NCBI GenBank assembly: GCA_017959525.1
Contig: JAGDAL010000142.1
Span: 1-7,201 of the forward strand
Direction of reading: 5' to 3'
Length of the DNA: 7,201 nt
Source: Lachnospiraceae bacterium
GTDB lineage: Bacteria > Bacillota > Clostridia > Lachnospirales > Lachnospiraceae
The notes beneath the pieces are model-generated. The model ran no database searches and was not told where the DNA came from. It saw nothing but the letters and a program-made list of their open reading frames with translations. This document shows, one piece after another, positions 1-6,694 of this stretch. Position 1 is the stretch's first letter. Every line of letters begins with the position of its first letter. The translations under genes were made by a program, and so were the position numbers.

Positions 1-395
1 CAGACCCTGCCGGGGGAGGTGCTGTGGTACCGCCGAAATCTGCATATTTCTATATAAGAATACCGGCAGCAGGGGCGCTTGCTGTTGCACTTGGGCGCAG
101 TAGACCAACGTTGTGAGGTCTATGTGAATAAGAATCTGGTGGCGACCCATATCGGTGGATATCTGCCCTTTAGCTGTGACATTACCGACGTTGTTTCCAT
201 CGGCGATAATGAGCTGGTGGTGCGGGTAGAGGATGACAGTGATCATGCATACCATGCCAGAGGCAAGCAGAAGTTGAAGCGGGGCGGCATGTTCTATACA
301 GCTACCAGCGGCATCTGGCAGACGGTCTGGACGGAATGGGTGCCGAAGAAATATATCGAGCGGCTGTGGGTGACGCCGGATGTGGATGAGAAAAA

Positions 396-411
396 GTTGG
401 AAATCCAACTT
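396..411. repeat. Palindromic 16-mer, copy 1, at centre of a 24-bp inverted repeat
   Basis: GTTGGAAATCCAACTT lies within a perfect 10-bp inverted repeat (AAAAAGTTGG at 391-400, CCAACTTTTT at 405-414, 4-base centre). It encodes Leu-Glu-Ile-Gln-Leu in the GH2 frame. An identical copy occurs at 570-585. Confidence 0.8.
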
Positions 412-569
412 TTTGTTCACGATGAGCAACTGACCTCGGAGCAGATTCGGGTACGGATCTACGACCCGAAGACGAACGCACTGTTGTTGGAGACGGAAGG
501 ATCGGACGTTGATTTATCGGAACTCCCCGAACTGCTCTTATGGACGCCGGATACGCCATGGTTGTATCC

Positions 570-585
570 GTTGGAAATCCAACTT
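570..585. repeat. Palindromic 16-mer, copy 2
   Basis: This is an exact repeat of the 16 bases at 396-411, 174 bp downstream and in the same codon phase, again encoding Leu-Glu-Ile-Gln-Leu. Here the flanks do not extend the palindrome beyond the 6-bp arms GTTGGA/TCCAAC. Confidence 0.8.
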
Positions 586-1545
586 ACAACCGATGCGGGA
601 ATTGATTTGGTCAAAAGTTATTTTGCCCTACGGACCTTTACCTTAGAGCATTGCAACGGGGAATCCTTTCCACGTATCTGCTTAAATCATAAACCAATCT
701 ATCAGCGTGGAGTCCTGGATCAGGGATACTGGCCGGAGAGCCTTTTGACGCCACCGAGTGATGAAGCGATGGTGTTTGATTTGCAGGAGATGAAGAAGAC
801 CGGTTACAACATGGTGCGCAAGCACATTAAGATTGAACCGGACCGGTGGTATTATCACTGTGACCGGTTGGGCCTGATGGTATGGCAAGATATGGTCAAC
901 GGTGGGGATATGCTGCACCAGTGGTTTGTTACCTATATTGCGACACCGCTTTCCTATTTTCGCGTGCCGCTTTCGGATCGACATCCGTATCTGTTATCCC
1001 GCACCAAGGATGCCGGACGGGAAGAGTTTCGCCGGGAGTTGGTGGAGACGGTGCACTTGCTTCGGAATCATCCGTGCATTTCCACCTGGGTGATTTTTAA
1101 TGAAGGCTGGGGACAGTTCGATACCCATGCCATGACGGAGTTGGTGCGTAAGCTGGATGCCACGAGATTGATTGATCAGGCGTCCGGTTGGTTTGACCAG
1201 CGGGGTGGAGACTTGGCCAGCGTCCACAATTACTTTTTTAAACTGCGGACCAGACCGGAGACCAATCGCGGCTACGTGCTCTCGGAAGTGGGTGGCCGGA
1301 CCTTCAATGTGCCGGAGCACTCTCAGGTGGAGAAGACCTACGGATACAGCAAAAGTGAGACCATGGATCATCTAAACGAAGAGTATGACAAGTTACAGGC
1401 GGGCATGGATGCATTGATTCCCAAGGGCTTATGCGCCAGTGTTTACACCCAGTGGACGGATATCGAAGACGAGATTAACGGGGTGTATACGTTCGACCGG
1501 AAGGTGCGCAAAATCAGGGAAAAGTCCTACTTGGACTGAGGCGGT

Positions 1546-1574
1546 TTGACGGAAGCAATTTTGCCTACTATAAT
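1546..1574 (+). promoter_or_regulatory. Sigma-A (sigma-70 type) promoter for udk-NUDIX operon
   Basis: TTGACG at 1546-1551 and a perfect TATAAT at 1569-1574 are separated by exactly 17 bp, differing from the vegetative consensus by one base. The predicted transcript start is near 1581, giving a leader of about 29 nt before the udk ATG. The -35 box begins seven bases after the GH2 stop codon, and no terminator is visible between them, so readthrough from the GH2 gene is possible. Confidence 0.85.
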
Positions 1575-1599
1575 AGCGAAGTTAATATTTTGAATGAAT

Positions 1600-1603
1600 G
1601 AGG
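1600..1603 (+). promoter_or_regulatory. Ribosome binding site that decides the udk start
   Basis: GAGG lies 6 nt before the ATG at 1610. An upstream in-frame ATG at 1598 has no Shine-Dalgarno match in front of it and overlaps this site, so the downstream ATG is preferred. Confidence 0.65.
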
Positions 1604-1609
1604 TTTGCT

Positions 1610-2260
1610 ATGGAAGACGAAATCACAAAGATTGAAAGCAGAAAAGATCCGGAGTGCGTGTTAATCGGAATCGCAGGCGGAACCGGATCCGGTAAGTCCA
1701 CATTTACCAACAAGCTCAAGGATGAATTTGGTGATCAGGTGACCATTATCTACCATGATAATTATTATCGTCGCCAGGATGGTGTGCCGTTCGAAGTACG
1801 CCAGAAGGTGAACTACGATCATCCGGATTCTTTGGAGACGGACCTTCTGATTGAGCATTTACAGGAGCTGCGCAAGGGTCGTCCGATTCAGTGCCCGGTT
1901 TATGATTACACCCAGCACAATCGTTCCAACGAGACCATTACCGTATTGCCAAGCAAGGTCATTATCGTAGAGGGTATCTTGGTGCTTCAGAACCAGGAGC
2001 TGCGCGATATGTTCGATATCAAGATTTACGTGGAGGCAGATGCGGATGAGCGTATCCTTCGTCGTGCCCTGCGTGACGTGGAAGAGCGTGGACGTGACTT
2101 GCACGGTATCATCGACCAGTACCTAACCACCGTGAAGCCGATGCATTACCAGTATGTGGAGCCGACCAAGGCCAGAGCGGATTTTATCTTGAACAGCGGT
2201 ATGAACGAGGTTGCTTTCAGTACGGTTTGTGCGCGTATTCGTGAGCTGTTGGCGCAGTAA
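1610..2260 (+). CDS. udk: Uridine kinase (uridine/cytidine monophosphokinase)
   Basis: This cytoplasmic enzyme of pyrimidine salvage phosphorylates uridine and cytidine to UMP and CMP. Starting at ATG 1610 the protein has 216 residues, close to the usual size of bacterial Udk (about 210). A P-loop, GGTGSGKST, lies at residues 23-31. It is followed by family blocks in the expected order: YHDNYY, NYDHPDSLE, CPVYDYTQHNR, VEGILVL, RDVEERGRD, QYLTTVKPMHYQYVEP and a C-terminal ADFIL...NEVA segment. These separate it from phosphoribulokinase and pantothenate kinase, which share the fold. The start at 1610 is chosen over ATG 1598 because of GAGG spacing; the longer form would add only four residues. 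The gene follows a near-consensus promoter and is 9 bp upstream of a NUDIX gene, so the two are probably co-transcribed. Its position beside a nucleoside importer fits a salvage role. All motifs are intact. Confidence 0.95.
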   Translation: MEDEITKIESRKDPECVLIGIAGGTGSGKSTFTNKLKDEFGDQVTIIYHDNYYRRQDGVPFEVRQKVNYDHPDSLETDLLIEHLQELRKGRPIQCPVYDYTQHNRSNETITVLPSKVIIVEGILVLQNQELRDMFDIKIYVEADADERILRRALRDVEERGRDLHGIIDQYLTTVKPMHYQYVEPTKARADFILNSGMNEVAFSTVCARIRELLAQ

Positions 2261-2269
2261 GGAGAGACG

Positions 2270-2737
2270 ATGCCGGGAATAAATACCACCTTATGCTACA
2301 TTGAGCGGGAAGGACAGTATCTGATGCTCCTTCGGAATAAGAAAAAACAGGATTTGAACGAAGGCAAGTGGATTGGTGTCGGCGGCAAGTTTGAGGCCAA
2401 TGAGACGCCGGAAGAGTGCCTTCTTCGGGAAGTGAAGGAAGAGACCGGACTGACATTAACGGACTACCGGTATCGCGGCGTGATTACTTTTGTATCGGAT
2501 ACCTGGGAGACCGAATACATGCATTTGTTTACGGCAACCGGCTTCGAAGGAGAGCTTATGGAGTGTGACGAAGGCGAGTTGCGCTGGATTCCGAAGGAAG
2601 AGGTATTAGCACTTCCATTGTGGGAAGGCGACCGGCAGTTTTTGCATCTTTTGTATGAGGACGCTCCGTTTTTTACCATGAAGGTTGTGTATCATGGTGA
2701 TGAATTGGTGGAAACCTCCCATAGAATTTATGAATAA
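2270..2737 (+). CDS. NUDIX hydrolase, MutT/MutX-like (probable 8-oxo-dGTP diphosphatase)
   Basis: NUDIX enzymes cleave nucleoside diphosphates linked to another group; relatives of this size in Firmicutes are usually annotated as 8-oxo-dGTP diphosphatases that remove oxidised nucleotides before they enter DNA. The 155-residue protein has a perfect NUDIX box at residues 39-61: G39, E45, then R53-E54 and E57-E58, ending G60-L61. The preceding NEGKWIGVGG resembles the MTH1/MutX branch. ATG 2270 is supported by AGGAGA at 2260-2265, partly overlapping the udk stop; the 9-bp gap implies one transcript with udk. The gene is followed directly by an intrinsic terminator. Substrate specificity within NUDIX enzymes cannot be read from the box alone, so the 8-oxo-dGTP assignment is an inference; another nucleotide substrate is possible. 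Arg codons here are mostly CGG, unlike udk and the transporter genes. Confidence 0.88.
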   Translation: MPGINTTLCYIEREGQYLMLLRNKKKQDLNEGKWIGVGGKFEANETPEECLLREVKEETGLTLTDYRYRGVITFVSDTWETEYMHLFTATGFEGELMECDEGELRWIPKEEVLALPLWEGDRQFLHLLYEDAPFFTMKVVYHGDELVETSHRIYE

Positions 2738-2742
2738 TGTTG

Positions 2743-2773
2743 ACCCCGAAGTGTTTTGACTTCGGGGTTTTCT
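2743..2773 (+). terminator. Rho-independent terminator of the udk-NUDIX operon
   Basis: A 10-bp perfect stem (2743-2752 with 2759-2768, core CCCCGAAG/CTTCGGGG) closes a 6-nt GTTTTG loop and runs into a short T-rich tract (TTTTCT). It begins 5 bp after the NUDIX stop codon. Confidence 0.93.
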
Positions 2774-2813
2774 GCATAATTGAACAAAAACCCACTCCAT
2801 ATTGAAAAAATTT

Positions 2814-2843
2814 AAGTGGAAGAATTTGTACAAGTGTTGTAAT
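2814..2843 (+). promoter_or_regulatory. Probable extended -10 promoter for the nucleoside transporter operon
   Basis: TGTAAT at 2838-2843 matches TATAAT in five of six bases and is preceded by TGT (2835-2837), an extended -10 element. No good -35 box is found at the right spacing (about 2814-2820 is AAGTGGA). An A/T-rich stretch (2800-2815) lies where an UP element would be. The predicted start is near 2850, giving a leader of about 39 nt. Overlapping alternatives (TAATAT at 2840, TATAAA at 2843) make the exact -10 uncertain. Confidence 0.45.
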
Positions 2844-2851
2844 ATAAATAC

Positions 2852-2870
2852 GTTCATAACAAACGTGAAC
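2852..2870. repeat. Small inverted repeat in the transporter leader, possible operator
   Basis: GTTCA (2852-2856) and TGAAC (2866-2870) form 5-bp arms around a 9-bp spacer, extendable by one T-G wobble pair. The repeat lies between the predicted transcript start and the ribosome binding site. It is short and may be chance. Confidence 0.3.
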
Positions 2871-2874
2871 AAAG

Positions 2875-2881
2875 AAGGAGG
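2875..2881 (+). promoter_or_regulatory. Ribosome binding site fixing the lipoprotein start
   Basis: AAGGAGG, a near-perfect Shine-Dalgarno, lies 7 nt before ATG 2889. The open frame extends upstream to about 2802, but that part lies across the promoter and leader, has no such site and would bury the signal peptide. Confidence 0.9.
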
Positions 2882-2888
2882 AAGTTTT

Positions 2889-3974
2889 ATGAAAAAGAAA
2901 CTTATGGCAGTTCTTCTTGCCGGCGCTATGGTATTCTCCATGGTAGCATGTGGCGGAAGCAACAATGGTGAAGCTGAGTCTACTGATAACAGCGCAAGCA
3001 CCAGCACAACTGAGGCAACCACAGACAACAGCGAGATCAAGATTGGTCTTATCACCGACGTTGGAGGAGTTAACGACGGATCTTTCAACCAGTCTGCTTG
3101 GGAAGGACTTCAGAGAGCACAGGCTGATTTTGGAATTGAAGTTAACTACCTTGAGTCTAAGACAGACTCTGATTATACCCCAAACATTGAGCAGTTCATG
3201 GATGAAGAGTATGACTTAATCATCTGCGTAGGTTATCAGCTTGCTGATGCACTTAGAACTGCTGCAGAAGCTAACCCAGATCAGAAGTTCGCAATCATCG
3301 ATGATTCTTCTTGCTCTGATCTTGACAACGTATCTTGCTTGATGTTCAAGCAGGAGCAGGCTTCTTACTTAGTAGGTTATGTTGCAGGTCTTACTACCGA
3401 GTCCAACACTGTTGGTTTCGTACTTGGTATGGAGAATGAGACCATGAACCAGTTCGGTTATGGTTACTGCGCAGGCGTTTTGGATGCTAACCCAGATGCT
3501 ACTATCTTGCAGTCCAACGCTAACAACTTCGCTGATCCTGCAATTGGTAAGTCCAATGCAAACACAATGATCACCAACAAGGCAGACGTTATCTTCCACG
3601 CAGCTGGTGGTACAGGTCTTGGTGTAATCCAGGCTTGCCAGGAAGCTGGTATCAAGGCTATCGGTGTTGACTCCGATCAGAGCGCTGTAGCTCCTGACAC
3701 TGTTATTACTTCTGCTATGAAGCGTGTTGATAACGCAGTTTATGATTCCGCTAAGTCCATTACTGAGGGATCTTACTCTGCAGGCGTTATTACTTACGAT
3801 CTTTCCATGGGTGGTGTTGATATCGCTCCTACAACCGATCTGTTAAGTGATGATGTTATCGCTTCTGTTAACGAAGTAAAAGAGAAGATTTTAAGCGGTG
3901 ATGTTGTTGTTCCTGCTACTAAGGATGAGTTCGAAGCTAAGTACGGTGATGTTTACACCTTAGATGATAAGTAA
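2889..3974 (+). CDS. nupN: BMP-family nucleoside-binding lipoprotein of an ABC importer
   Basis: This is the extracellular, membrane-anchored receptor of a nucleoside ABC transporter (families PnrA/TmpC, BmpA, B. subtilis NupN). From ATG 2889 it has 361 residues. A lipoprotein signal peptide (KKK, then a hydrophobic run) ends at MVAC with the lipid-modified Cys at residue 21. A flexible Ser/Thr/Asn/Glu-rich linker (22-48) follows. The binding domain (about 50-345) shows the family blocks ITDVGGVNDGSFNQSAW (55-71), FKQEQASYLVGYVAG (153-167), VIFHAAGGTGLGV (234-246), IGVDSDQ (258-264) and SAMKRVDNAVYD (275-286). BMP proteins were first described as basic membrane antigens, and characterised members bind purine or mixed nucleosides; the exact ligand here cannot be read. 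Codon use favours GCT, GTT and CGT/AGA, which suggests high expression. A terminator hairpin separates it from the ATPase gene, which would favour receptor over transporter. Confidence 0.93.
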   Translation: MKKKLMAVLLAGAMVFSMVACGGSNNGEAESTDNSASTSTTEATTDNSEIKIGLITDVGGVNDGSFNQSAWEGLQRAQADFGIEVNYLESKTDSDYTPNIEQFMDEEYDLIICVGYQLADALRTAAEANPDQKFAIIDDSSCSDLDNVSCLMFKQEQASYLVGYVAGLTTESNTVGFVLGMENETMNQFGYGYCAGVLDANPDATILQSNANNFADPAIGKSNANTMITNKADVIFHAAGGTGLGVIQACQEAGIKAIGVDSDQSAVAPDTVITSAMKRVDNAVYDSAKSITEGSYSAGVITYDLSMGGVDIAPTTDLLSDDVIASVNEVKEKILSGDVVVPATKDEFEAKYGDVYTLDDK

Positions 3975-3988
3975 ATTCGATTTTCCCA

Positions 3989-4017
3989 TACACAGTAGAG
4001 GAAAAATATAGTATAAT
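3989..4017 (+). promoter_or_regulatory. Candidate internal promoter for the ATPase-permease genes
   Basis: A perfect TATAAT (4012-4017) lies 17 bp after TACACA (3989-3994, four of six bases matching TTGACA). The predicted transcript start, about 4024, falls inside the 5' arm of the adjoining terminator hairpin. The TATAAT could instead be a chance part of the A/T-rich flank of the terminator. Confidence 0.45.
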
Positions 4018-4020
4018 AAA

Positions 4021-4052
4021 ACAGGCCGATGAGCGCATCGGTCTGTTTTTTT
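4021..4052 (+). terminator. Intrinsic terminator between lipoprotein and ATPase genes
   Basis: An 11-bp stem (4021-4031 with 4036-4046, one G-T pair) closes a 4-nt AGCG loop and is followed by seven T residues (4046-4052). An A-run at 4018-4021 could extend the stem against the T tract and would also support termination on the other strand. It lies 46 bp after the lipoprotein stop, inside what is otherwise one operon. Confidence 0.9.
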
Positions 4053-4070
4053 GTATTCGGAATTAAATGT

Positions 4071-4076
4071 AGGAGG
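4071..4076 (+). promoter_or_regulatory. Ribosome binding site supporting a TTG start
   Basis: AGGAGG ends 8 nt before TTG 4085. The next in-frame ATG codons (4103 and 4118) are 26 nt or more away from it, too far for normal initiation. Confidence 0.8.
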
Positions 4077-4084
4077 ATAAGAAG

Positions 4085-5635
4085 TTGAGTCATCAAAGTC
4101 ACATGGATCCAAATACCATGGTCATTGAGATGCGTGACATCGTTAAGAAGTTTGGCGATTTCACAGCGAACGACCACATCAATCTTACACTACACAAGGG
4201 AGAGGTACATGCCATCTTAGGTGAGAATGGTGCCGGTAAGAGTACACTTATGAATGTACTCTGCGGATTGTATCATCCGACCAGTGGTCAGATTTTTGTG
4301 GACGGCAAAGAGGTACATATGAATGGACCTCGTGATGCCATTGATTTAGGAATTGGTATGGTACATCAGCATTTCATGCTGATTCAGCCATTTACGGTAA
4401 CAGATAACATCATTTTGGGCATTGAACCTACCAAGGCAGGAGTTGTAGTTGACGAGAAGTTAGCTCGTCAGAGAGTGCTGGAGTTATCCGAGCGTTACGG
4501 CATGAAGGTTGATCCGGATGCGAAGATTGAGGATATCTCTGTCGGTATGCAGCAGCGTGTTGAGATTCTGAAGGTGTTATACCGTGGATCCAATGTCCTG
4601 ATTCTGGATGAGCCGACCGCTTCTTTGACTCCTCAAGAGATTGATGAATTAATGCAGATCATCGATAACCTTACCAAGGACGGCAAGAGTGTTATTTTAA
4701 TTACTCACAAGCTCAAAGAGATTAAAGCTTGTTCCGATACTTGTACGGTTATCCGTCAGGGTAAGTACATCAAGACCGTGAACGTTGCAGACGTGAACGA
4801 GAACGAGATGGCTGCTATGATGGTTGGTCGTGACGTTAATTTCAAGGTTGAGAAGAAGGAGATGACTCCTGGTGATGTGGTATTGGATATCAAGGATATT
4901 CATGCCAAGGATTACCGTGGAATCGAGATCTTACGCGGACTGAATTTGAACGTTCGCCAGGGTGAGATCGTAGGTCTTTGCGGTGTTGACGGTAACGGTC
5001 AGACCGAGTTAGTTGAGGTATTAACCGGCCTTCGTAAGGCAGAGTCCGGCTCCATCACCATGATGGGCAAGGATGCCTTCAACTTAAACCCACATGATTC
5101 TTTCGAAGCCGGTATTTCTTCTATTCCGGCAGACCGTCAGAAGCATGGTTTGGTATTGGATTTCTCTATCGAGGACAACCTGATTGTTCAGCATTACAAA
5201 GAGGCACCATTCTCTAAGAACGGTATCTTGAAGCGTGATGCGATTCGCAAGAATGCAACAGACCTTATGGAGAAGTTCGATGTACGTCCTCGTGGCGCAG
5301 AAGGCAAAGCTGCAGGTACACTTTCCGGTGGTAACCAGCAGAAGGTCATCATCGCCCGTGAGGTTACGAACGACAAGGAATTACTCATTGCTTTTAACCC
5401 GACCCGTGGATTGGATGTCGGAGCCATTGAGTTCGTTCATAAGTATTTGGTAGAGCAGCGCAACAAGGGCCGCGCCGTTCTTTTGGTTTCCTTCGAGCTG
5501 GATGAGATTATGAGCTTGTCCGACCGTATCGAAGTTATCTTCGACGGTGAGATTACCGGTAGCGTACCGGGTGCCGAGGCGGATGAGAAGGAACTCGGAT
5601 TCATGATGGCAGGAGGTAAGAAGAATGAAAACTAA
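4085..5635 (+). CDS. nupO: Nucleoside ABC transporter, fused double ATP-binding protein
   Basis: This cytoplasmic subunit powers nucleoside import through the two permeases encoded next (B. subtilis NupO/YufO type). The 516 residues contain two nucleotide-binding domains. The first has Walker A GENGAGKST (46-54), MVHQHF, an altered signature SVGMQ (152-156), Walker B with D175-E176 in LDEPTASL, and switch H208. The second has a degenerate Walker A, GVDGNGQTE, where Q306 replaces Lys; a canonical signature LSGGNQQK (413-420); and IAFNPTRG (435-442) where Asp-Glu of Walker B would be. Such asymmetry is normal for this family and predicts one fully active ATP site, made of Walker A from the first domain and the signature of the second. 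The TTG start is chosen from AGGAGG spacing; the product may start 6 or 11 residues later if that is wrong. The 3' end overlaps the permease gene by 11 bp. Sugar ABC ATPases (RbsA type) are related, but the permease and BMP partners point to nucleosides. Confidence 0.94.
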   Translation: MSHQSHMDPNTMVIEMRDIVKKFGDFTANDHINLTLHKGEVHAILGENGAGKSTLMNVLCGLYHPTSGQIFVDGKEVHMNGPRDAIDLGIGMVHQHFMLIQPFTVTDNIILGIEPTKAGVVVDEKLARQRVLELSERYGMKVDPDAKIEDISVGMQQRVEILKVLYRGSNVLILDEPTASLTPQEIDELMQIIDNLTKDGKSVILITHKLKEIKACSDTCTVIRQGKYIKTVNVADVNENEMAAMMVGRDVNFKVEKKEMTPGDVVLDIKDIHAKDYRGIEILRGLNLNVRQGEIVGLCGVDGNGQTELVEVLTGLRKAESGSITMMGKDAFNLNPHDSFEAGISSIPADRQKHGLVLDFSIEDNLIVQHYKEAPFSKNGILKRDAIRKNATDLMEKFDVRPRGAEGKAAGTLSGGNQQKVIIAREVTNDKELLIAFNPTRGLDVGAIEFVHKYLVEQRNKGRAVLLVSFELDEIMSLSDRIEVIFDGEITGSVPGAEADEKELGFMMAGGKKNEN

Positions 5636-6692
5636 AAAAAGCATTCTGGATAGTAATTTGTTCTATACCGTACTTGCGATCATTATCGGATTTGCGATCG
5701 GAGCAATCTTCTTATTGATTGCCGGTATTTCTCCGGCAGTTGCATACGGCAAGTTGTTAGACAGTGTCTTCAGCAAGCCGAAGTATTTGGTTTGGACATT
5801 AGTATATGCGGCACCGGTTATCTTCACCGGTTTGTCCGTAGCATTTTCTTTCCGTACCGGTGTGTTCAATATCGGTGCAGAAGGACAGTATATTGTTGGT
5901 AGCGTGGCAGCTTGTGTTGTTGGTATCAAGCTTCAGTTACCGCCAATCATTCATCCGCTGGTATGCTTGCTTGCAGCAGCTGCAGCCGGATGCCTCTGGT
6001 CTTTGATCGTTGGTATTTTAAAGACCACACGAGGAATTCACGAAGTCTTATCCTTCATCATGTTTAACTGGATTGCGTACTATTTCCAGAACTACGTAGT
6101 AAACCTTCCGGGTATCCGCCGCCAGAGTGGTGGTGAGGCTACTGAGAACGTTGCTGATGCAGCACGTATCTTGCTTCCGGATGGCTTGATGAAGACATTG
6201 GATTGTAGTGGTGCGAACTGGGGATTCATTTTTGCCTCCATCGCAGCAATCATTATTTTTATCATCATTGAGAAGACTACATTGGGTTATGAGTTGAAGG
6301 CAGTTGGATTTAACAAGAATGCAGCTGAGTTCGCCGGCATCAATGTAAATCGTTCCATGTTGACCGCTCTTGGAATTTCCGGTGCATTGGCAGGCCTTGG
6401 TGGTGCTGTTCAGGTATTGGGAATGGGCGGACGTCTCTCTCAGTTAGCAGCACAGGAAGGTTTCGGATTCGACGGTATTACCGTTGCTTTGATTGCAGGA
6501 TCCAATCCTCTTGGATGTATCCTCTCCGGCCTGTTCTATGGTGCAATGAAGTACGGCGGATCCAAGTTAACCATCGTACGTGCACCAAGTGAAGTTGTTA
6601 ATATTATCATGGGATGCGTAATTATCTTTATCGCAATTTCCCAGGTATTCAAAGTACTCTTTACCAGCATCGGTAAGAAGAAGGAGGCGTAA
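5625..6692 (+). CDS. nupP: Nucleoside ABC transporter permease 1
   Basis: This integral membrane subunit forms half of the nucleoside channel (BPD_transp_2 family, NupP/YufP type). The 355-residue protein has about nine hydrophobic segments, roughly at residues 12-34, 55-75, 88-103, 108-131, 140-159, 198-215, 244-266, 282-308 and 323-346. The family motif RTGVFNIGAEGQ is at 77-88. A cytoplasmic coupling-loop motif, GFNKNAAEFAGI, is at 228-239 and would contact the ATPase; GFGFDGITVALIAGSNPLG (279-297) is also typical. ATG 5625 is preceded by AGGAGG (5611-5616) with 8-nt spacing. The start lies upstream of the ATPase stop (11-bp overlap), suggesting translational coupling. An A7 run crosses the overlap (5634-5640). 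The gene is intact and its length is normal for the family. Confidence 0.94.
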   Translation: MKTKKSILDSNLFYTVLAIIIGFAIGAIFLLIAGISPAVAYGKLLDSVFSKPKYLVWTLVYAAPVIFTGLSVAFSFRTGVFNIGAEGQYIVGSVAACVVGIKLQLPPIIHPLVCLLAAAAAGCLWSLIVGILKTTRGIHEVLSFIMFNWIAYYFQNYVVNLPGIRRQSGGEATENVADAARILLPDGLMKTLDCSGANWGFIFASIAAIIIFIIIEKTTLGYELKAVGFNKNAAEFAGINVNRSMLTALGISGALAGLGGAVQVLGMGGRLSQLAAQEGFGFDGITVALIAGSNPLGCILSGLFYGAMKYGGSKLTIVRAPSEVVNIIMGCVIIFIAISQVFKVLFTSIGKKKEA

Positions 6693-6694
6693 GA

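Larger units (their letters stand above)
1..1539 (+). pseudogene. Glycoside hydrolase family 2 (beta-galactosidase/glucuronidase-like), 5'-partial, interrupted by in-frame TAA
   Basis: GH2 enzymes are retaining hydrolases that release sugars such as galactose or glucuronic acid from the ends of glycans. The frame holds the end of a beta-sandwich sugar-binding domain (the LLLHLGAVDQ and GGYLPFS motifs), an Ig-like domain (about 345-620) and a TIM barrel (about 640-1500). The acid/base Glu is seen in FNEGWGQ (codon 1102-1104) and the nucleophile Glu in LSEVGG (codon 1285-1287). The C-terminal YTQWTDIEDEING block followed by a TGA stop shows that the 3' end is complete. Reading the same frame upstream gives a family-like LWYRRNLHISI, then a TAA stop at 55-57, then EYRQQGRLLLH. 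Spacing across the stop fits the family, so one substitution (for example from GAA or CAA) explains it. The longest uninterrupted stretch starts at a TTG (79) and lacks the N-terminus; restart there is possible but would give a truncated first domain. The true start is outside the window. Substrate cannot be told from sequence. Confidence 0.8.

Noticed and set aside
682..1371. Minus-strand and alternate-frame open frames over the GH2 gene
   Set aside because: They lie opposite or within a clearly family-matching reading frame and show no recognisable domain, ribosome binding site or promoter.
1523..1537. AGTCC/GGACT hairpin at the end of the GH2 gene as a terminator
   Set aside because: Stem of only 5 bp, inside the coding end, with no T tract after it.
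2771..2888. Purine riboswitch, CodY box or other leader regulator before the lipoprotein gene
   Set aside because: The predicted leader is only about 39 nt with no recognisable aptamer; the A/T-rich run at 2800-2815 matches the CodY consensus poorly.
2802..2888. N-terminal extension of the lipoprotein gene upstream of 2889
   Set aside because: It overlaps the promoter and leader, lacks a ribosome binding site and would displace the signal peptide.
5634..5640. A7 run at the ATPase-permease junction as a programmed frameshift
   Set aside because: Both genes have their own stop, start and good ribosome binding site; a fusion is not needed and the overlap is ordinary translational coupling.
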